Part shown: piece after piece, positions 8,477-16,941 of the stretch
Layout: each line of letters opens with the position of its first letter
How positions within the stretch are numbered: the first letter of the stretch is position 1
From: Desulfobacteraceae bacterium 4572_19
GTDB lineage: Bacteria > Desulfobacterota > Desulfobacteria > Desulfobacterales > NBLS01
Direction: 5' to 3'
Assembly: GCA_002084385.1 (NCBI GenBank)
Contig: NBLS01000009.1
Location: forward strand, 1 to 27,894
Length of the DNA stretch: 27,894 nucleotides
Made by a program: the position numbers and the translations under genes
Notes under the pieces: model-generated
Seen by the model: the letters and a program-made list of their open reading frames with translations, nothing else
Told to the model about the DNA's origin: nothing
Database searches by the model: none

Positions 8477-8624
8477 TTATCTTCGCATAAACAGCTTGTC
8501 ATATATAGGACAACTATTATATGATAAGCTGTTTATGCGAATATAAGGCACTTGTGAACGCTTACAAATGTGAGATTACCGAGAGATTACCGAAAAATCA
8601 CATTTCTTGGTCGTGAACGGTTAC
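8464..8624 (+). repeat. A module fused to B module
   Basis: The A arms (CTTCGCATAAACAGCTTGTC near 8481-8500 and AAGCTGTTTATGCGAATATA near 8527-8546) form a long hairpin around TATAGGACAACTATTAT. The A right end GTGAACGCTTAC (8554-8565) is also the B left end. B continues to 8624 with an extra 11-bp internal duplication (GAGATTACCGA). The toxin-antitoxin pair follows at once. Confidence 0.85.
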
Positions 8625-8651
8625 GGATTTTTTTTAAAAAAAGGTTTAAAA

Positions 8652-8897
8652 ATGTTGATAATAAATATTCCTAATAGTTTAACTGGTAAAATAAATGCAA
8701 TTGCAAACTTGGTATGCCAGACACCTGAAGAATATCTAATTGAACTTATAGAAGAACATATAGATCATAACAGTTCTTATGAAGAAACGGCTTATCTTGC
8801 AGAATCAGAAATCAACAGGAAACGTCTTGACAAGGCCGTTGAAGATATTAGATACGGTAAATATGAAACTCACGGATTAATAAATGAAAATGATTAA
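8652..8897 (+). CDS. Antitoxin of a YoeB/RelE-type toxin-antitoxin pair
   Basis: Start chosen at ATG 8652 (MLIINIPNSLTGKINAIANL), with AAAAAAAGG about 7 bases before it; 81 residues. An earlier ATG lies inside the B repeat and is unlikely. The C-terminal part (AESEINRKRLDKAVEDIRYGKYETHGL) resembles the toxin-binding tail of YefM/RelB antitoxins (N-x-x-R-L-x-x-A-I-E-D-x-x-x-G). The N-terminal part (TPEEYLIELIEEHI) could be a ribbon-helix-helix or other small DNA-binding fold. It overlaps the toxin start by 14 nt, giving coupled translation. These pairs usually repress their own promoter, which would lie in the repeat-rich DNA upstream. Confidence 0.7.
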   Translation: MLIINIPNSLTGKINAIANLVCQTPEEYLIELIEEHIDHNSSYEETAYLAESEINRKRLDKAVEDIRYGKYETHGLINEND

Positions 8898-9075
8898 CTG
8901 GCATGTCCAAGCATGGGATGACTATATTTATTGGCAAAAAAACAAGCCTGAGCCACTAAAATTTGAATGGAATGGATTCTGGAGTCGCCGGATAAATGAT
9001 AAACACCGACTTGTTTATACAATACAAAACGAACATTTGATAATAGCTCAGTGCCGGTACCACTATGATAAATAA
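8884..9075 (+). CDS. yoeB: YoeB-family toxin with internal in-frame deletion
   Basis: 63 residues against 84 in E. coli YoeB, a ribosome-dependent mRNA endonuclease. The start (MKMINWHVQAWDDYIYWQ) and the end (KPEPLK, GFWSRRINDKHRLVYTIQ, CRYHYDK) match closely. About 24 residues, the two N-terminal helices (E. coli residues about 19-43), are missing with the frame kept. All three catalytic residues by YoeB numbering are present: Glu46 (E of KPEPLK), Arg65 (R of KHRLVY) and His83 (H of RYHY). The missing helices form part of the fold and of the antitoxin/ribosome contact, so the protein is probably inactive, but loss of toxicity is inference. The antitoxin gene directly upstream appears intact. 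Confidence 0.8.
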   Translation: MKMINWHVQAWDDYIYWQKNKPEPLKFEWNGFWSRRINDKHRLVYTIQNEHLIIAQCRYHYDK

Positions 9076-9392
9076 AACACAAAATTCTATAGATAATTGA
9101 GAGACTGAATAGTGCCAGAGTTAGATGTTTAAAAACTTGTTTTTTTTGTCTATTTTTTCATTCGGTTTTTGGAGCTATTAATATTGATTGAAATAATATG
9201 TTGCTCTTGAGTCATAAGTTCAAGTATCGAAAAATCAAAGTTTCCTGTAAAATTGAGCTTGCAAACAATTAGTAGTTTTGTCCAACATGGAAAGTTACAA
9301 TTCAGAACTGATCAAAATGAAAATTTCCTCTGAAGATAGATTAAAAAACTTAATAAATATAGATTGAACAAGTGAAAATATTAATTGCAAAT
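9076..9392. other. 317-bp gap with no convincing gene
   Basis: Lies between the toxin and the right 81-bp repeat. It holds none of the A-D modules, unlike most other gaps. The only small frame is 9289-9366 (MESYNSELIKMKISSEDRLK...). It has no ribosome-binding site, and upstream stops exclude a longer frame, so it could be a remnant of a lost gene. No recognised function. Confidence 0.5.
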
Positions 9393-9473
9393 AAAGGTAT
9401 ATTTAATGAGCATTTTAGAAATTCAAGGTGGAAAAAAATTACAAGGTGATTTTTATCCACAGGGTGCAAAGAA
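9393..9473 (+). repeat. 81-bp direct repeat, right copy (start of present murA)
   Basis: Identical to 8124-8204, offset 1269 bp. It carries the AAAGG site and ATG 9406 of the longer murA gene. An 81-bp identical repeat is far longer than a normal transposon target duplication, so a duplication or recombination event is more likely than a simple insertion. Confidence 0.9.
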
Positions 9474-10423
9474 TGAGGCTTTACAGGTAATAAGTGCTGT
9501 TTTATTAACAGATCAAGAGGTTACAATTTGTAACATTCCTGATATTGTTGATGTAAATAAATTTATTAATCTTCTTGCAGGACTTGGTGTTAATATTAGA
9601 AAATGTGAAAAAGGGGTTTTTAAATTTCAGGCATTAAATATTGATGTTCATTTTTTGGAATCAGATGCTTATAAAACCTATGCGGCTTCCCTTAGAGGTT
9701 CTGTCCTTTTGCTCGGAGCACTTCTTGCGAGATTAAAAATGGCAAAGCTTCCAAATCCAGGTGGTGATAAAATTGGAAGACGTCCTTTGGATACACATTT
9801 TTCAGCTTTTGAGCAACTTGGAGCAAAGGTAACTTTTTATCCCGAACGTGCCATATATGATATTTCCTGCGATAATTTAAAAGGAGCTTATATTCTTCTA
9901 AACGAGCCTTCTGTTACAGGAACCGCAAATATTTTAATGGCGGCTGTTAAGGCTAAAGGAACTACCGTTATATATAACGCTGCATGTGCATTATTCTATT
10001 GATACTTTAATGAATGGGGCTTTATTAACAATATCAGATGCTCCATGGCCTGGCCTTACACCGGATCTTTTAAGCATTTTTATTGTGGTTGCAATTCAGG
10101 CAAAAGGCTCGGTTTTAATTCATCAGAAAATGTTTGAAAGTCGCCTTTTTTTTGTAGATAAATTAATTGATATGGGAGCTCGAATAATACTTTGCGATCC
10201 CCATAGAGCGACTGTAATAGGGCTTGATAAAAAAGTTCCCCTGCGTGGTATATCCATGACTTCTCCAGATATAAGAGCCGGAGTGGCTCTTTTAATTGCA
10301 GCCCTTGCCGCAGAAGGTATCAGCACAATAGAAAATGTTATTCAAATTGATAGGGGATATGAAGATATTGATAAACGTTTGGTTAAACTTGGTGCTCAAA
10401 TAAAAAGAATACAAAAGGAGTAA
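9406..10423 (+). pseudogene. murA: UDP-GlcNAc 1-carboxyvinyltransferase (MurA) with internal deletion and frame change
   Basis: MurA adds enolpyruvate to UDP-GlcNAc, the first committed step of peptidoglycan synthesis. The first frame reads to about residue 195 ([47 protein letters not shown]) and stops in NAACALFY. A second frame from about 9989 continues [15 protein letters not shown], then [44 protein letters not shown] and [11 protein letters not shown] to the normal end. About 75-80 residues in the middle are missing, and the junction lies in GCATGTGCAT, which holds a GCAT direct repeat. The active-site Cys (E. coli Cys115 in PGGCAIG) is Asp here (PGGDKIG), the variant known to resist fosfomycin. 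The overall flavour is Bacteroidetes-like. If this is the only copy it must be non-functional, so another murA is expected elsewhere. Confidence 0.85.
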
Positions 10424-10426
10424 AAA

Positions 10427-11098
10427 ATGCGGTTCAGACCGTGCATAGATATTCATCAGGGGGTTGTAAAGCAAATAATAGGATCAACTCTTACCGATGA
10501 TAAAACTGCTACACCAGTTACAAATTTTAAAGCTGAGAAACCTGCAAAATGGTATGCAGAACTTTATCGACAAGATAACCTTACAGGTGGTCATATTATT
10601 CAGCTTGGACCAATAAAAAAGCTGCTGCATCTGCTCTAAAAGCATGGCCACAGGGAATGCAAATAGGTGGCGGTATAAATATTGATAATGCAAAACAGTG
10701 GATAGATGCCGGTGCAAGTGCCTTGATTGTTATTAGATTTAAGCTGTCGCAAACAAGGAGAAAATTATAAAATAGTTACCAATCGTTGGCAGACTTACAC
10801 AAATGAGATAATTACACACAAACTTCTTGATAAACTTTCACCATACGCAAGCGAATTTCTTATCCATGCTGTGGATGTGGAAGGCAAATGCAATGGGATT
10901 GAACTTTCCTTAATCAAACTCCTTGGCAATTGGAACAGCATCCCTGTAACATACGCCGGTGGAATACATTCCATTTCTGATATTGAACTTATAAATGATA
11001 TAGGAAGTGGAAATATTGATTTTACCGTGGGAAGTGCCCTTGATATTTTTGGAGGAAGTAAGTTAACCTATAAAAAAATGGTGGAACAATATGGGTAA
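10427..11098 (+). pseudogene. hisA: Eukaryote-type HisA isomerase, frameshift plus deletion
   Basis: The encoded pieces match yeast HIS6 better than bacterial His[28 protein letters not shown], then out of frame [20 protein letters not shown], then LLLDLSCRKQGENYKIVTN, SEFLIHAVDVEGKCNGI, VTYAGGIHSISDIELI and FTVGSALDIFGGS. HisA isomerises ProFAR to PRFAR in histidine synthesis. Lesion 1: one base short at about 10612 (CCAATAAAAAAGC, where CCAAATAAAAAAGC would keep frame), giving a stop at 10639. Lesion 2: about 28 residues missing between SALIV (10730) and LLLDLSCRK, with a return to the first frame. A good AGGAG lies before the ATG, 3 bases after the murA stop. It is probably foreign in origin and cannot make a full barrel. 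Confidence 0.8.
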
Positions 11099-11136
11099 GC
11101 AGTTTTTTTGTGAGCCCTTAAACAGGATTTATTATA

Positions 11137-12308
11137 ATGATTTTATTTCTAACTAACGCTTATCCTGACTTTACAGACTCTTTTCGTGGGCATTTTATAA
11201 AAAAATTGGCTGTTAATATTTATTCTTCTAATTTTCCATTAGTTGTATTAACACCGCATGTTTTTAAAAAAAGCCCCAAATTTCAGCATGAACCGGAAGG
11301 TTTTAATGTTATAAGATTTCCCTATCCATCCGGCGACAGGCAGTTGTTAAGTTTTAAAAAAGTTCCCTATTTTAGAATGATTGTCTTCCTTATTTCGGGT
11401 TTTCTGTTTACATTAAAAACAATAAAATCTTACAAATGCAATATTATTCATGCCCACTGGGTTGTGCCAACAGGATTAATTGGAGCAATTTGTGGTACAA
11501 TTTTAAAGATCCCCGTTATTATTCACGCAAGGGGAACAGATATTCATACTTACGCATCCAAGGGATTTTTTTTCCGCGTAATTTCCGGCTGGACGTTAAA
11601 ACATGCTCAATATATTATAGCTACAAGCCATGCAATGAAGCAGACCATGGTAAGTGATTTTAATATTCCTGATTCAAAAGTTAATGTTATCCCAACTGGA
11701 ATAGACACGGATCTGTTTTCTCCAAAACCTGAAAATAACAATAATTCTTTAAATCAAAAAGAGAAAATTACTCTTATGTATGTTGGAGGGCTATTTCTTG
11801 CCAAAGGCATTAATAATTTATTAAATGCAGTTGATTCTTTATTTAAAGATAATCCAAAGTTATATCTTGAACTTATTGGTGACGGTCCCATGAAAACATT
11901 AATAAATACATGGATTGTCGAACATAAATATGAAAATAGGATATTTCTTAAAGGATCAGTATCCCATGCAAAGATTCCTAAATTACTCCAAAAGGCAGAT
12001 ATTTTTATTCTACCAAGTTTAAAAGAAGGTACACCAAATTCATTATTGGAAGCTATGGCCTGCAAAGTTCCTTCCATCGCAAGCCGAGTAGGAGATATTC
12101 CATTTGTAATTATAATAACGAAATAGACGGGCTTTTGTTTAACTCTGGTGATGATGCAGAACTTTTGGAAAAAATTTGTATGTTATTGGAAAATCCGGTT
12201 CTTTATAAAAAAATTGCCGATAATGCGAGAAAAAAAGCTCTTCGATTTAGCAATTTAGAGAGTCTTAAAAGTATCACGATAAATATTGTACCACAATTAC
12301 AAATGTGA
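11137..12308 (+). pseudogene. GT4-family glycosyltransferase, single frameshift near the 3' end
   Basis: Reads as a GT-B glycosyltransferase for about 325 residues: NAYPDFTDSFRGHFIKKLA, HAHWVVPTGLIGA, HARGTDIHTYA, VNVIPTGIDTDLFSP (start of the C-terminal domain), MYVGGLFLAKGI and the E-x7-E motif KEGTPNSLLEAMACK. At about 12110 the frame is lost (stop 12124) and continues one base back as NNEIDGLLFNSGDDAELLEK through ENPVLYKKIADNARKKA. It ends at TGA 12306, which lies inside a B repeat (codons CAA-ATG-TGA). A net loss of one base explains it; sequencing error cannot be excluded, in which case the gene is intact. Sugar donor and acceptor unknown; the murA and asnB neighbours suggest envelope polysaccharide. 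Confidence 0.8.
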
Positions 12309-12510
12309 GATTACCGAAAAATCACATTTCTTGTTCGCAAACGGTTATGAAAATCTTTACAATGTAGCATTTATGAAGATTGTCATATAATTTGCCATGG
12401 TAAATAGTATATGGATTTTCATATAGTTTGCCATGGCAAATAATACGCCACAACAAAAAATGAAACTCTTTATAATACAGCTTTTCTATGAACTTTCATA
12501 TAAAATAAGG
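12297..12510 (+). repeat. Partial B module followed by two D modules
   Basis: B lacks its left GTGAACGC end and begins ACAAATGTGAGATTACCG, running to ACGGTTATG (12348). It is followed by D units at about 12350-12420 (TTTGCCATGGTAAATAG) and 12425-12505 (TTTGCCATGGCAAATAATAC, ATGAAACT...AACTTTCAT arms). The region separates the glycosyltransferase from asnB, and the D unit ends 15-20 bases before the asnB ATG. Confidence 0.75.
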
Positions 12511-12521
12511 ATTAAATATTA

Positions 12522-14503
12522 ATGTGCGGCATATGCGGAAAAATCTCAAACAAACCTCTGGAACATAATATTATACAGTCCATGAATCAATCCTTATATC
12601 ACAGAGGACCAGATGATGAAGGAATTTATTTATCTAATGATAATAATTGCAAATGGTTTGTTGGATTAGGACACAGGCGGCTTTCTATTATTGATCTTTC
12701 CAAAGAAGGGCATCAGCCAATGTATAATGAGGATAGTTCTATCTTGTTGGTTGCAAATGGAGAGATTTATAACTATCGTGAGCTTTCGGATATATTAGAA
12801 AAATTTGGACATAAATTCAGAAGTAAATCTGATTCAGAAATTATCATCCATGCCTATGAACAATGGGGAATGAACTGTCTTCAAAAAATAAAGGGGATGT
12901 TTGCTTTTGCAATTTGGGATAAAAACCAGGAAAGTCTTATAATAGCAAGGGATTTATGCGGTGAAAAACCACTATTTTATACATTGGATAATCATTCGCT
13001 TACTTTTGCATCTGAACTGCCAACCTTACTAAAATGTGGTACAGTTTCCCATGAATTAAATAAAAATGCACTTTTACAATATTTTCATTATCAGATGATT
13101 TTTTCTCCTGATACTATTCTTAAAAATATAAAAAAACTTCCCCCCGGTCATGTTGCAGTTTATAAAAATGGAAATCTTACAATTACAAATTATACAGACT
13201 CAATCGTAAATTTTGATAATAATAAAAATTTTTTAAATATAAAATATTGTGCAGATAAATTAATACATTCCCTTGAAAAAATAATAGAACCTGTAATGGT
13301 TTCAGATGTTCCTGTTGGGCTTTTTCTTTCAGGAGGTTTAGATTCAAGCCTTATTCTTGCTTTAATGGCAAAAAAACAAAATAACCCTATACATACATTT
13401 TCCATTGGATTTGAACAATCTGGTTTTAATGAACTTTCATGGGCAAGAAAAGTTGCAAATCATTTTGGTACACATCACCATGAAGAAGTTGTTAATATGG
13501 ATATACTTAACGTTCTTCCCGATGTTATTGATCATCTTGGTGAACCTATGGCAGATGCTTCGGTTATTCCATACTATTATTTATCAAAACTTGCAGCTTC
13601 CCATGTTAAAGTTGTTTTAGGAGGAGATGGTGCAGATGAGGTATGGGGTGGATATCGAAGACATATACTTCGACCTTTCCTTCGGTTTTTTTCAAAAACA
13701 GCACCGATTATCAATAAAATAGCATGTAAATTTTCTGCAAGTGACGGCTATTATGCATCAAGCCTTATAGAAAGTTTCAAGCTTGCCGAGCAATTAGCAT
13801 ATGCCCAGGATAATGGATATATGCCATGGAATCCTGTTTTTTCAAAAGAGGAATTATCCTCTCTTGTTTCAATAATTTTAACACTCTCTACCTTAATTTT
13901 AGTAAATATAAACGAAAAAAGACAACTCAAGATACAGTAATTACTGATGATAAAATAAATAATATGCTCTGGATTGATCAGCAAACCTTCCTATATAAAC
14001 GAAAAAAGACAACTCAAGATACAGTAATTACTGATGATAAAATAAATAATATGCTCTGGATTGATCAGCAAACCTTCCTGCCTGAAGATATACTTACCAA
14101 GGTTGATAGAATGAGTATGGCTCATTCGCTTGAAGTAAGAGCCCCCCTTCTTTATTTAGATATTATTTCACTTGCTGCCACAATACCCGGAAAACATAAA
14201 ATTTTGGGCACAAAAGGAAAGCGTGTTTTAAAAATGGCTGCAAAAAATTATATTCCAAAAGAGATTATTAACCGAAAAAAACATGGCTTTAATGTACCCG
14301 TTGATGCATGGTTTCGAGGAAAAGGTTATAGGTTTATCAGCGATACTTTGCTTTCCGGCAAAATGATTAAAACATCTGTTTTGCAAAAAAAAACAGTTGA
14401 AAATTTACTTTATGAACACCGCGAAAGAAAAGCAAATCACGGGCGTAAGTTATGGAGCCTTTTAACACTGGAAATGTGGACAGACAGGATGCAAATATTG
14501 TAA
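12522..14503 (+). pseudogene. asnB: Asparagine synthetase (glutamine-hydrolysing), frameshift plus 29-codon duplication
   Basis: Class II glutamine amidotransferase domain with Cys2 (MCGICG), HRGPDDEG and GHRRLSIIDLS, then the synthetase domain with PP-loop SGGLDSS at residue 270, GGDGADEVWGG and, after the break, ILTKVDRMSMAHSLEVRAPL. It transfers amide nitrogen to Asp, or to a sugar or lipid acid in AsnB-like envelope enzymes, which the glycosyltransferase neighbour would suit. Lesion 1: a net -1 frameshift within about 13845-13880; the first frame ends at 13940. Lesion 2: an exact 87-bp tandem duplication (13906-13992 and 13993-14079), in frame, repeating YKRKKTTQ...DQQTFL. Without the frameshift the product would be about 30 residues too long in the linker. 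The ATG has AAGGATTAAATATT upstream, a modest site. Confidence 0.85.
13906..14079 (+). repeat. 87-bp perfect tandem duplication inside asnB
   Basis: Two identical 87-bp units (29 codons) side by side. The length is a multiple of three and the unit ends within the conserved QQTFLPEDILTKVDRMS region, so only the second copy continues correctly. Identity implies a recent event. Confidence 0.9.
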
Positions 14504-14539
14504 GATGAGATTTTGATATAATATGTTTAAATTTTTACA

Positions 14540-15700
14540 CTATGCTTTACTGGACAGTCTAAATACAAAAGGTATGGCTCCTACTGAAAGAACAGCTGAA
14601 AGAATATATGTATTTTCAAGACCGGTTAAATCTCCCATTATTCCCATCAACATGATGGACATAGCACTTATACTAAAATTAAGTGTCATATAAATTCCAT
14701 TTATAAATGCAGGTCTGTCTGTTTTCATATCGTTAATTTCAGCTAACATAACAGGACCTGTTGCAAAAAGAAAAAAACCAAGAAGTATAAGTATGGGAAA
14801 AAGAAAAAAAGAGTTACTTATTATAAAAAGCCACATTAATATCGGTGAAACAATAGAGATTATTAACATCATTTTTTTTCTTCCAATTTTATCAGATAAA
14901 GTTCCTGCAGAGATTGCACCCACAGCTCCGGCACCTTCCAAAATGGCAAGAGAAATTCCAGCTATCCACAAACTTTGCCCATTCATATTAAGGTATGTGG
15001 GAAGAAAAGTTGTTAATGCTCCTTTTATAAATGCTCTGAAAAATGTAATACCGCCCAGTGTAATAAATAAAGGCATAAATTGTAAAAATGTTTCCTTTGT
15101 ACCACTTATTTTTTTATCTTTTTTAAATTTATTTGAAATTTTAATATTTTTTATTTTTATATATAACAAAGCTGACGCTGCAAGTCCAAATGGTATAAGC
15201 CTGTATGTTCCTTCAATACCCCATAACGAGACAGCACCAAGGATAATAAGTGGTCCCACCGTGCGGGCAAGTTCTCCTCCAAGCATATAAAAGCTCATTC
15301 CCTTACCAATTTTATCACCGGATGTCTCTTTAATCATTACAGGTGCTGGTACATGAAAAAGAGTAGAGCTTATTCCCATAACAAAAAGAAGAATTACAAG
15401 AACAGCATAAGAAGGTGCAACTCCCATTAAACTCATGCAGATAGCCGTGATAGATGGTGCAACAATTATAAAATATCTGATACTTACTTTATCTGCAATC
15501 ATTCCAATAAAAGGATTAAGAAGAGATGGTAATCGTTGGGCAACAGAAAGAAAACCAACCTGAGAATAAGAAATTCCAAGTTTTTCGATTAAGATGGGAA
15601 GGACAGGTGCTAAAAATGACGAATAAATATCATGCACCATATGTGCAAAGGAGACTGCGAAAACATCTCCTGATTGAAATTTGTTTTTACTGTTTTTCAT
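14540..15700 (-). CDS. Major facilitator superfamily transporter, Fsr-like
   Basis: 386 residues with about 12 hydrophobic segments. N-terminal FAHMVHDIYSSFLAPVLPIL resembles the fosmidomycin-resistance (Fsr) branch of the MFS (H-x-x-x-D-x-Y...LP-x-L). The MFS loop motif appears as GMIADKVSIRY and again as GTLSDKIGRKK between helices 8 and 9. An inner-membrane exporter or uptake carrier is expected; the substrate cannot be read from sequence. It converges on asnB with 36 bases between and stands alone. A D repeat covers its upstream region (15706-15790). No lesion seen. Confidence 0.8.
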   Translation of the reverse strand: MKNSKNKFQSGDVFAVSFAHMVHDIYSSFLAPVLPILIEKLGISYSQVGFLSVAQRLPSLLNPFIGMIADKVSIRYFIIVAPSITAICMSLMGVAPSYAVLVILLFVMGISSTLFHVPAPVMIKETSGDKIGKGMSFYMLGGELARTVGPLIILGAVSLWGIEGTYRLIPFGLAASALLYIKIKNIKISNKFKKDKKISGTKETFLQFMPLFITLGGITFFRAFIKGALTTFLPTYLNMNGQSLWIAGISLAILEGAGAVGAISAGTLSDKIGRKKMMLIISIVSPILMWLFIISNSFFLFPILILLGFFLFATGPVMLAEINDMKTDRPAFINGIYMTLNFSISAMSIMLMGIMGDLTGLENTYILSAVLSVGAIPFVFRLSSKA

Positions 15701-15705
15701 TGTTT

Positions 15706-15790
15706 TATACGAAAGTTTCCATAGAGTGTTGTATTATAAGAATTTTTATTTTTTGTGGAGGCGTATTATCTGCCATGGCAAATTATATTA
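15706..15790 (-). repeat. D module upstream of the MFS gene
   Basis: TACGAAAGTTTCCATAGAGTG through AATTTTTATTTTTTGTG to GCGTATTATCTGCCATGG: the D pattern (AAAGT arm, TTTGT, GCGTATTAT, CCATGG box) lying directly before the MFS start codon on its own strand. Confidence 0.65.
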
Positions 15791-15793
15791 CAC

Positions 15794-15988
15794 TTATTTA
15801 TAATTATTTATATTTTTTGTGTAAGTTAGAAAATCTTTTTCAAGAAGAAACTTTGATATCATTTCACTTATTTTATCTGCCGCATCCATTTTTGTGGTTT
15901 TTTTTACATTTTGTACAACTTCTTGAAGTGCTTCAACAGCAATACTTATATTAGCGTTAATCACAATCATCTCTTTTGTGTTATCCAT
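15794..15988 (-). CDS. Small protein of unknown function
   Basis: 64 residues (MDNTKEMIVINANISIAVEA...). TAGGGGTAGGAACA sits directly before the ATG, a convincing ribosome-binding site and the main reason to believe the gene. The middle (AVEALQEVVQNVKKTTKMDA) is predicted helical and amphipathic, and there is no signal peptide or membrane segment. I do not recognise a family. The stop lies beside a D repeat, so the C-terminus may have been altered. Confidence 0.5.
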   Translation of the reverse strand: MDNTKEMIVINANISIAVEALQEVVQNVKKTTKMDAADKISEMISKFLLEKDFLTYTKNINNYK

Positions 15989-16351
15989 TGTTCCTACCCC
16001 TATAAATTTTTATCAATTAGACAGAACCTTATTTCGACATATTAACGTTACAGTTTACTTTTTTTGATAACTCTTAGTGTATGTGCAAGTATAAAAAATT
16101 TAATGGAATAACTTTTTTTAGTAGTGTTACCTTTGTAAGTCTGGTAGTAACCGTTCAATGCGAAGATGAGGTGCTTGTGAACGCTTACGTCTGGTACAAG
16201 TTATTTTTATGGTATTAATTTTGCGTACTTGTTTATTAAAGCGGAACATTTTTTATAATTTGCCATGGTGGATAATACGCTACAACGAAAAATAAAAGTC
16301 TTTATAATAAAACTTTTTAAGGGACTTTTATATAAAATATTGTATTAAGGT
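15989..16351. repeat. 363-bp gap: rearranged B/A remnant and a D module
   Basis: 15989-16140 shows nothing recognisable. 16147-16188 is a deletion-type fusion: GTAACCGTTCA (outer end of B) joined directly to ATGCGAAGATGAGGTGCTTG and GTGAACGCTTAC (right arm of A), so the middle of both modules is missing. 16258-16345 is a well-formed D module with TTTGCCATGGTGGATAATAC and perfect 9-bp arms ATAAAAGTC (16292-16300) and GACTTTTAT (16323-16331). It ends just before the J-domain gene. Confidence 0.7.
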
Positions 16352-16672
16352 GTGATGATTTCAGAATCTAAGTCCAAAATTCAGATTGTTGTTAAGGCTA
16401 TAGCAATTTTAGAATTGCCTGAAAGAGCAACAATGTATGAAATTAAATCAAATTACAGAAAATTAATAAAAAAATGGCATCCTGATACATGTAAAGAAAA
16501 TAGTGATAAATGTGAAGCAATGACAATAAAAATCAATAATGCTTATAAAATTATAATGGATTATTGTGGTAATTACGCTTACTCATTTTCAGAAAAAGAG
16601 ATCGGCAACTATATTTCAGCTGAAGAGTGGTGGTTTAATCGTTTTGGAACTGATCCATTATGGAGCAGGTGA
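16352..16672 (+). CDS. Stand-alone J-domain (DnaJ-like) protein
   Basis: 106 residues (GTG at 16352, or ATG at 16355). A single J domain: LELPERATMYEIKSNYRKL, IKKWHPDTC with the HPD triad that stimulates DnaK ATPase, and a helix IKINNAYKIIMDYC. There is no Gly/Phe linker, zinc-finger or C-terminal substrate domain, so it is a minimal co-chaperone (type III). The tail ISAEEWWFNRFGTDPLW is not a known domain to me. The TAAGG at 16346-16350 is close to the start. A D repeat lies upstream and a B-A repeat downstream; no operon partner. Confidence 0.85.
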   Translation: MMISESKSKIQIVVKAIAILELPERATMYEIKSNYRKLIKKWHPDTCKENSDKCEAMTIKINNAYKIIMDYCGNYAYSFSEKEIGNYISAEEWWFNRFGTDPLWSR

Positions 16673-16686
16673 AACAAAAGTAAGTC

Positions 16687-16840
16687 GTAACCGTTCACGA
16701 CTAAGAAATGTGATTTTTCGGTAATCTCACATTTGTAAGCGTTCACAAGTTCTTAGATTTGCATAAACAGCTTGATATATAATAGTTGTCTTATATATGG
16801 CAAGCTGTTTATGCGAAGATGAGGTATTGTCAACGCTTAC
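16687..16840 (-). repeat. Inverted B module fused to a full A module
   Basis: B at 16687-16746 (GTAACCGTTCAC ... GTAAGCGTTCAC), sharing its right 12 bp with A at 16735-16840. A has inverted arms TTTGCATAAACAGCTTG and CAAGCTGTTTATGCGAA around a loop that is the reverse complement of the loop at 8495-8525. A ends CAACGCTTAC. The element lies 100 bases before the CGGC-type gene. Confidence 0.85.
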
Positions 16841-16941
16841 AGTAAATTCTGAACTACGATAAACGTATAAATACTTTCACTGTATTGTATGCTTATCATA
16901 ATATTTATAAAAACTAAAACGTTAGTAAAAAGGAGATTGGA

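Noticed and set aside
8213..8624. Dense palindromes suggested a CRISPR array
   Set aside because: Repeats are unevenly spaced, of several kinds and lack unique similar-length spacers; no cas gene is present.
8554..8624. B module as an integron attC-like recombination site
   Set aside because: No GTTRRRY core sites, no integron integrase, and the 12-mers flanking B are direct, not inverted, repeats.
8894..9082. Reverse-strand open frame opposite the toxin
   Set aside because: Shadow of yoeB: no ribosome-binding site and no recognisable sequence.
9289..9366. Small frame MESYNSELIKMK... before murA
   Set aside because: 26 codons, no ribosome-binding site, no recognised family; mentioned only as a possible remnant.
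8124..9473. 81-bp repeats as a transposon target-site duplication
   Set aside because: Far too long for known transposases, and no transposase lies between; a recombination origin fits better.
14793..15290. 165-codon forward-strand frame opposite the MFS gene
   Set aside because: Antisense to a well-recognised transporter; composition reflects membrane-helix codons read backwards.
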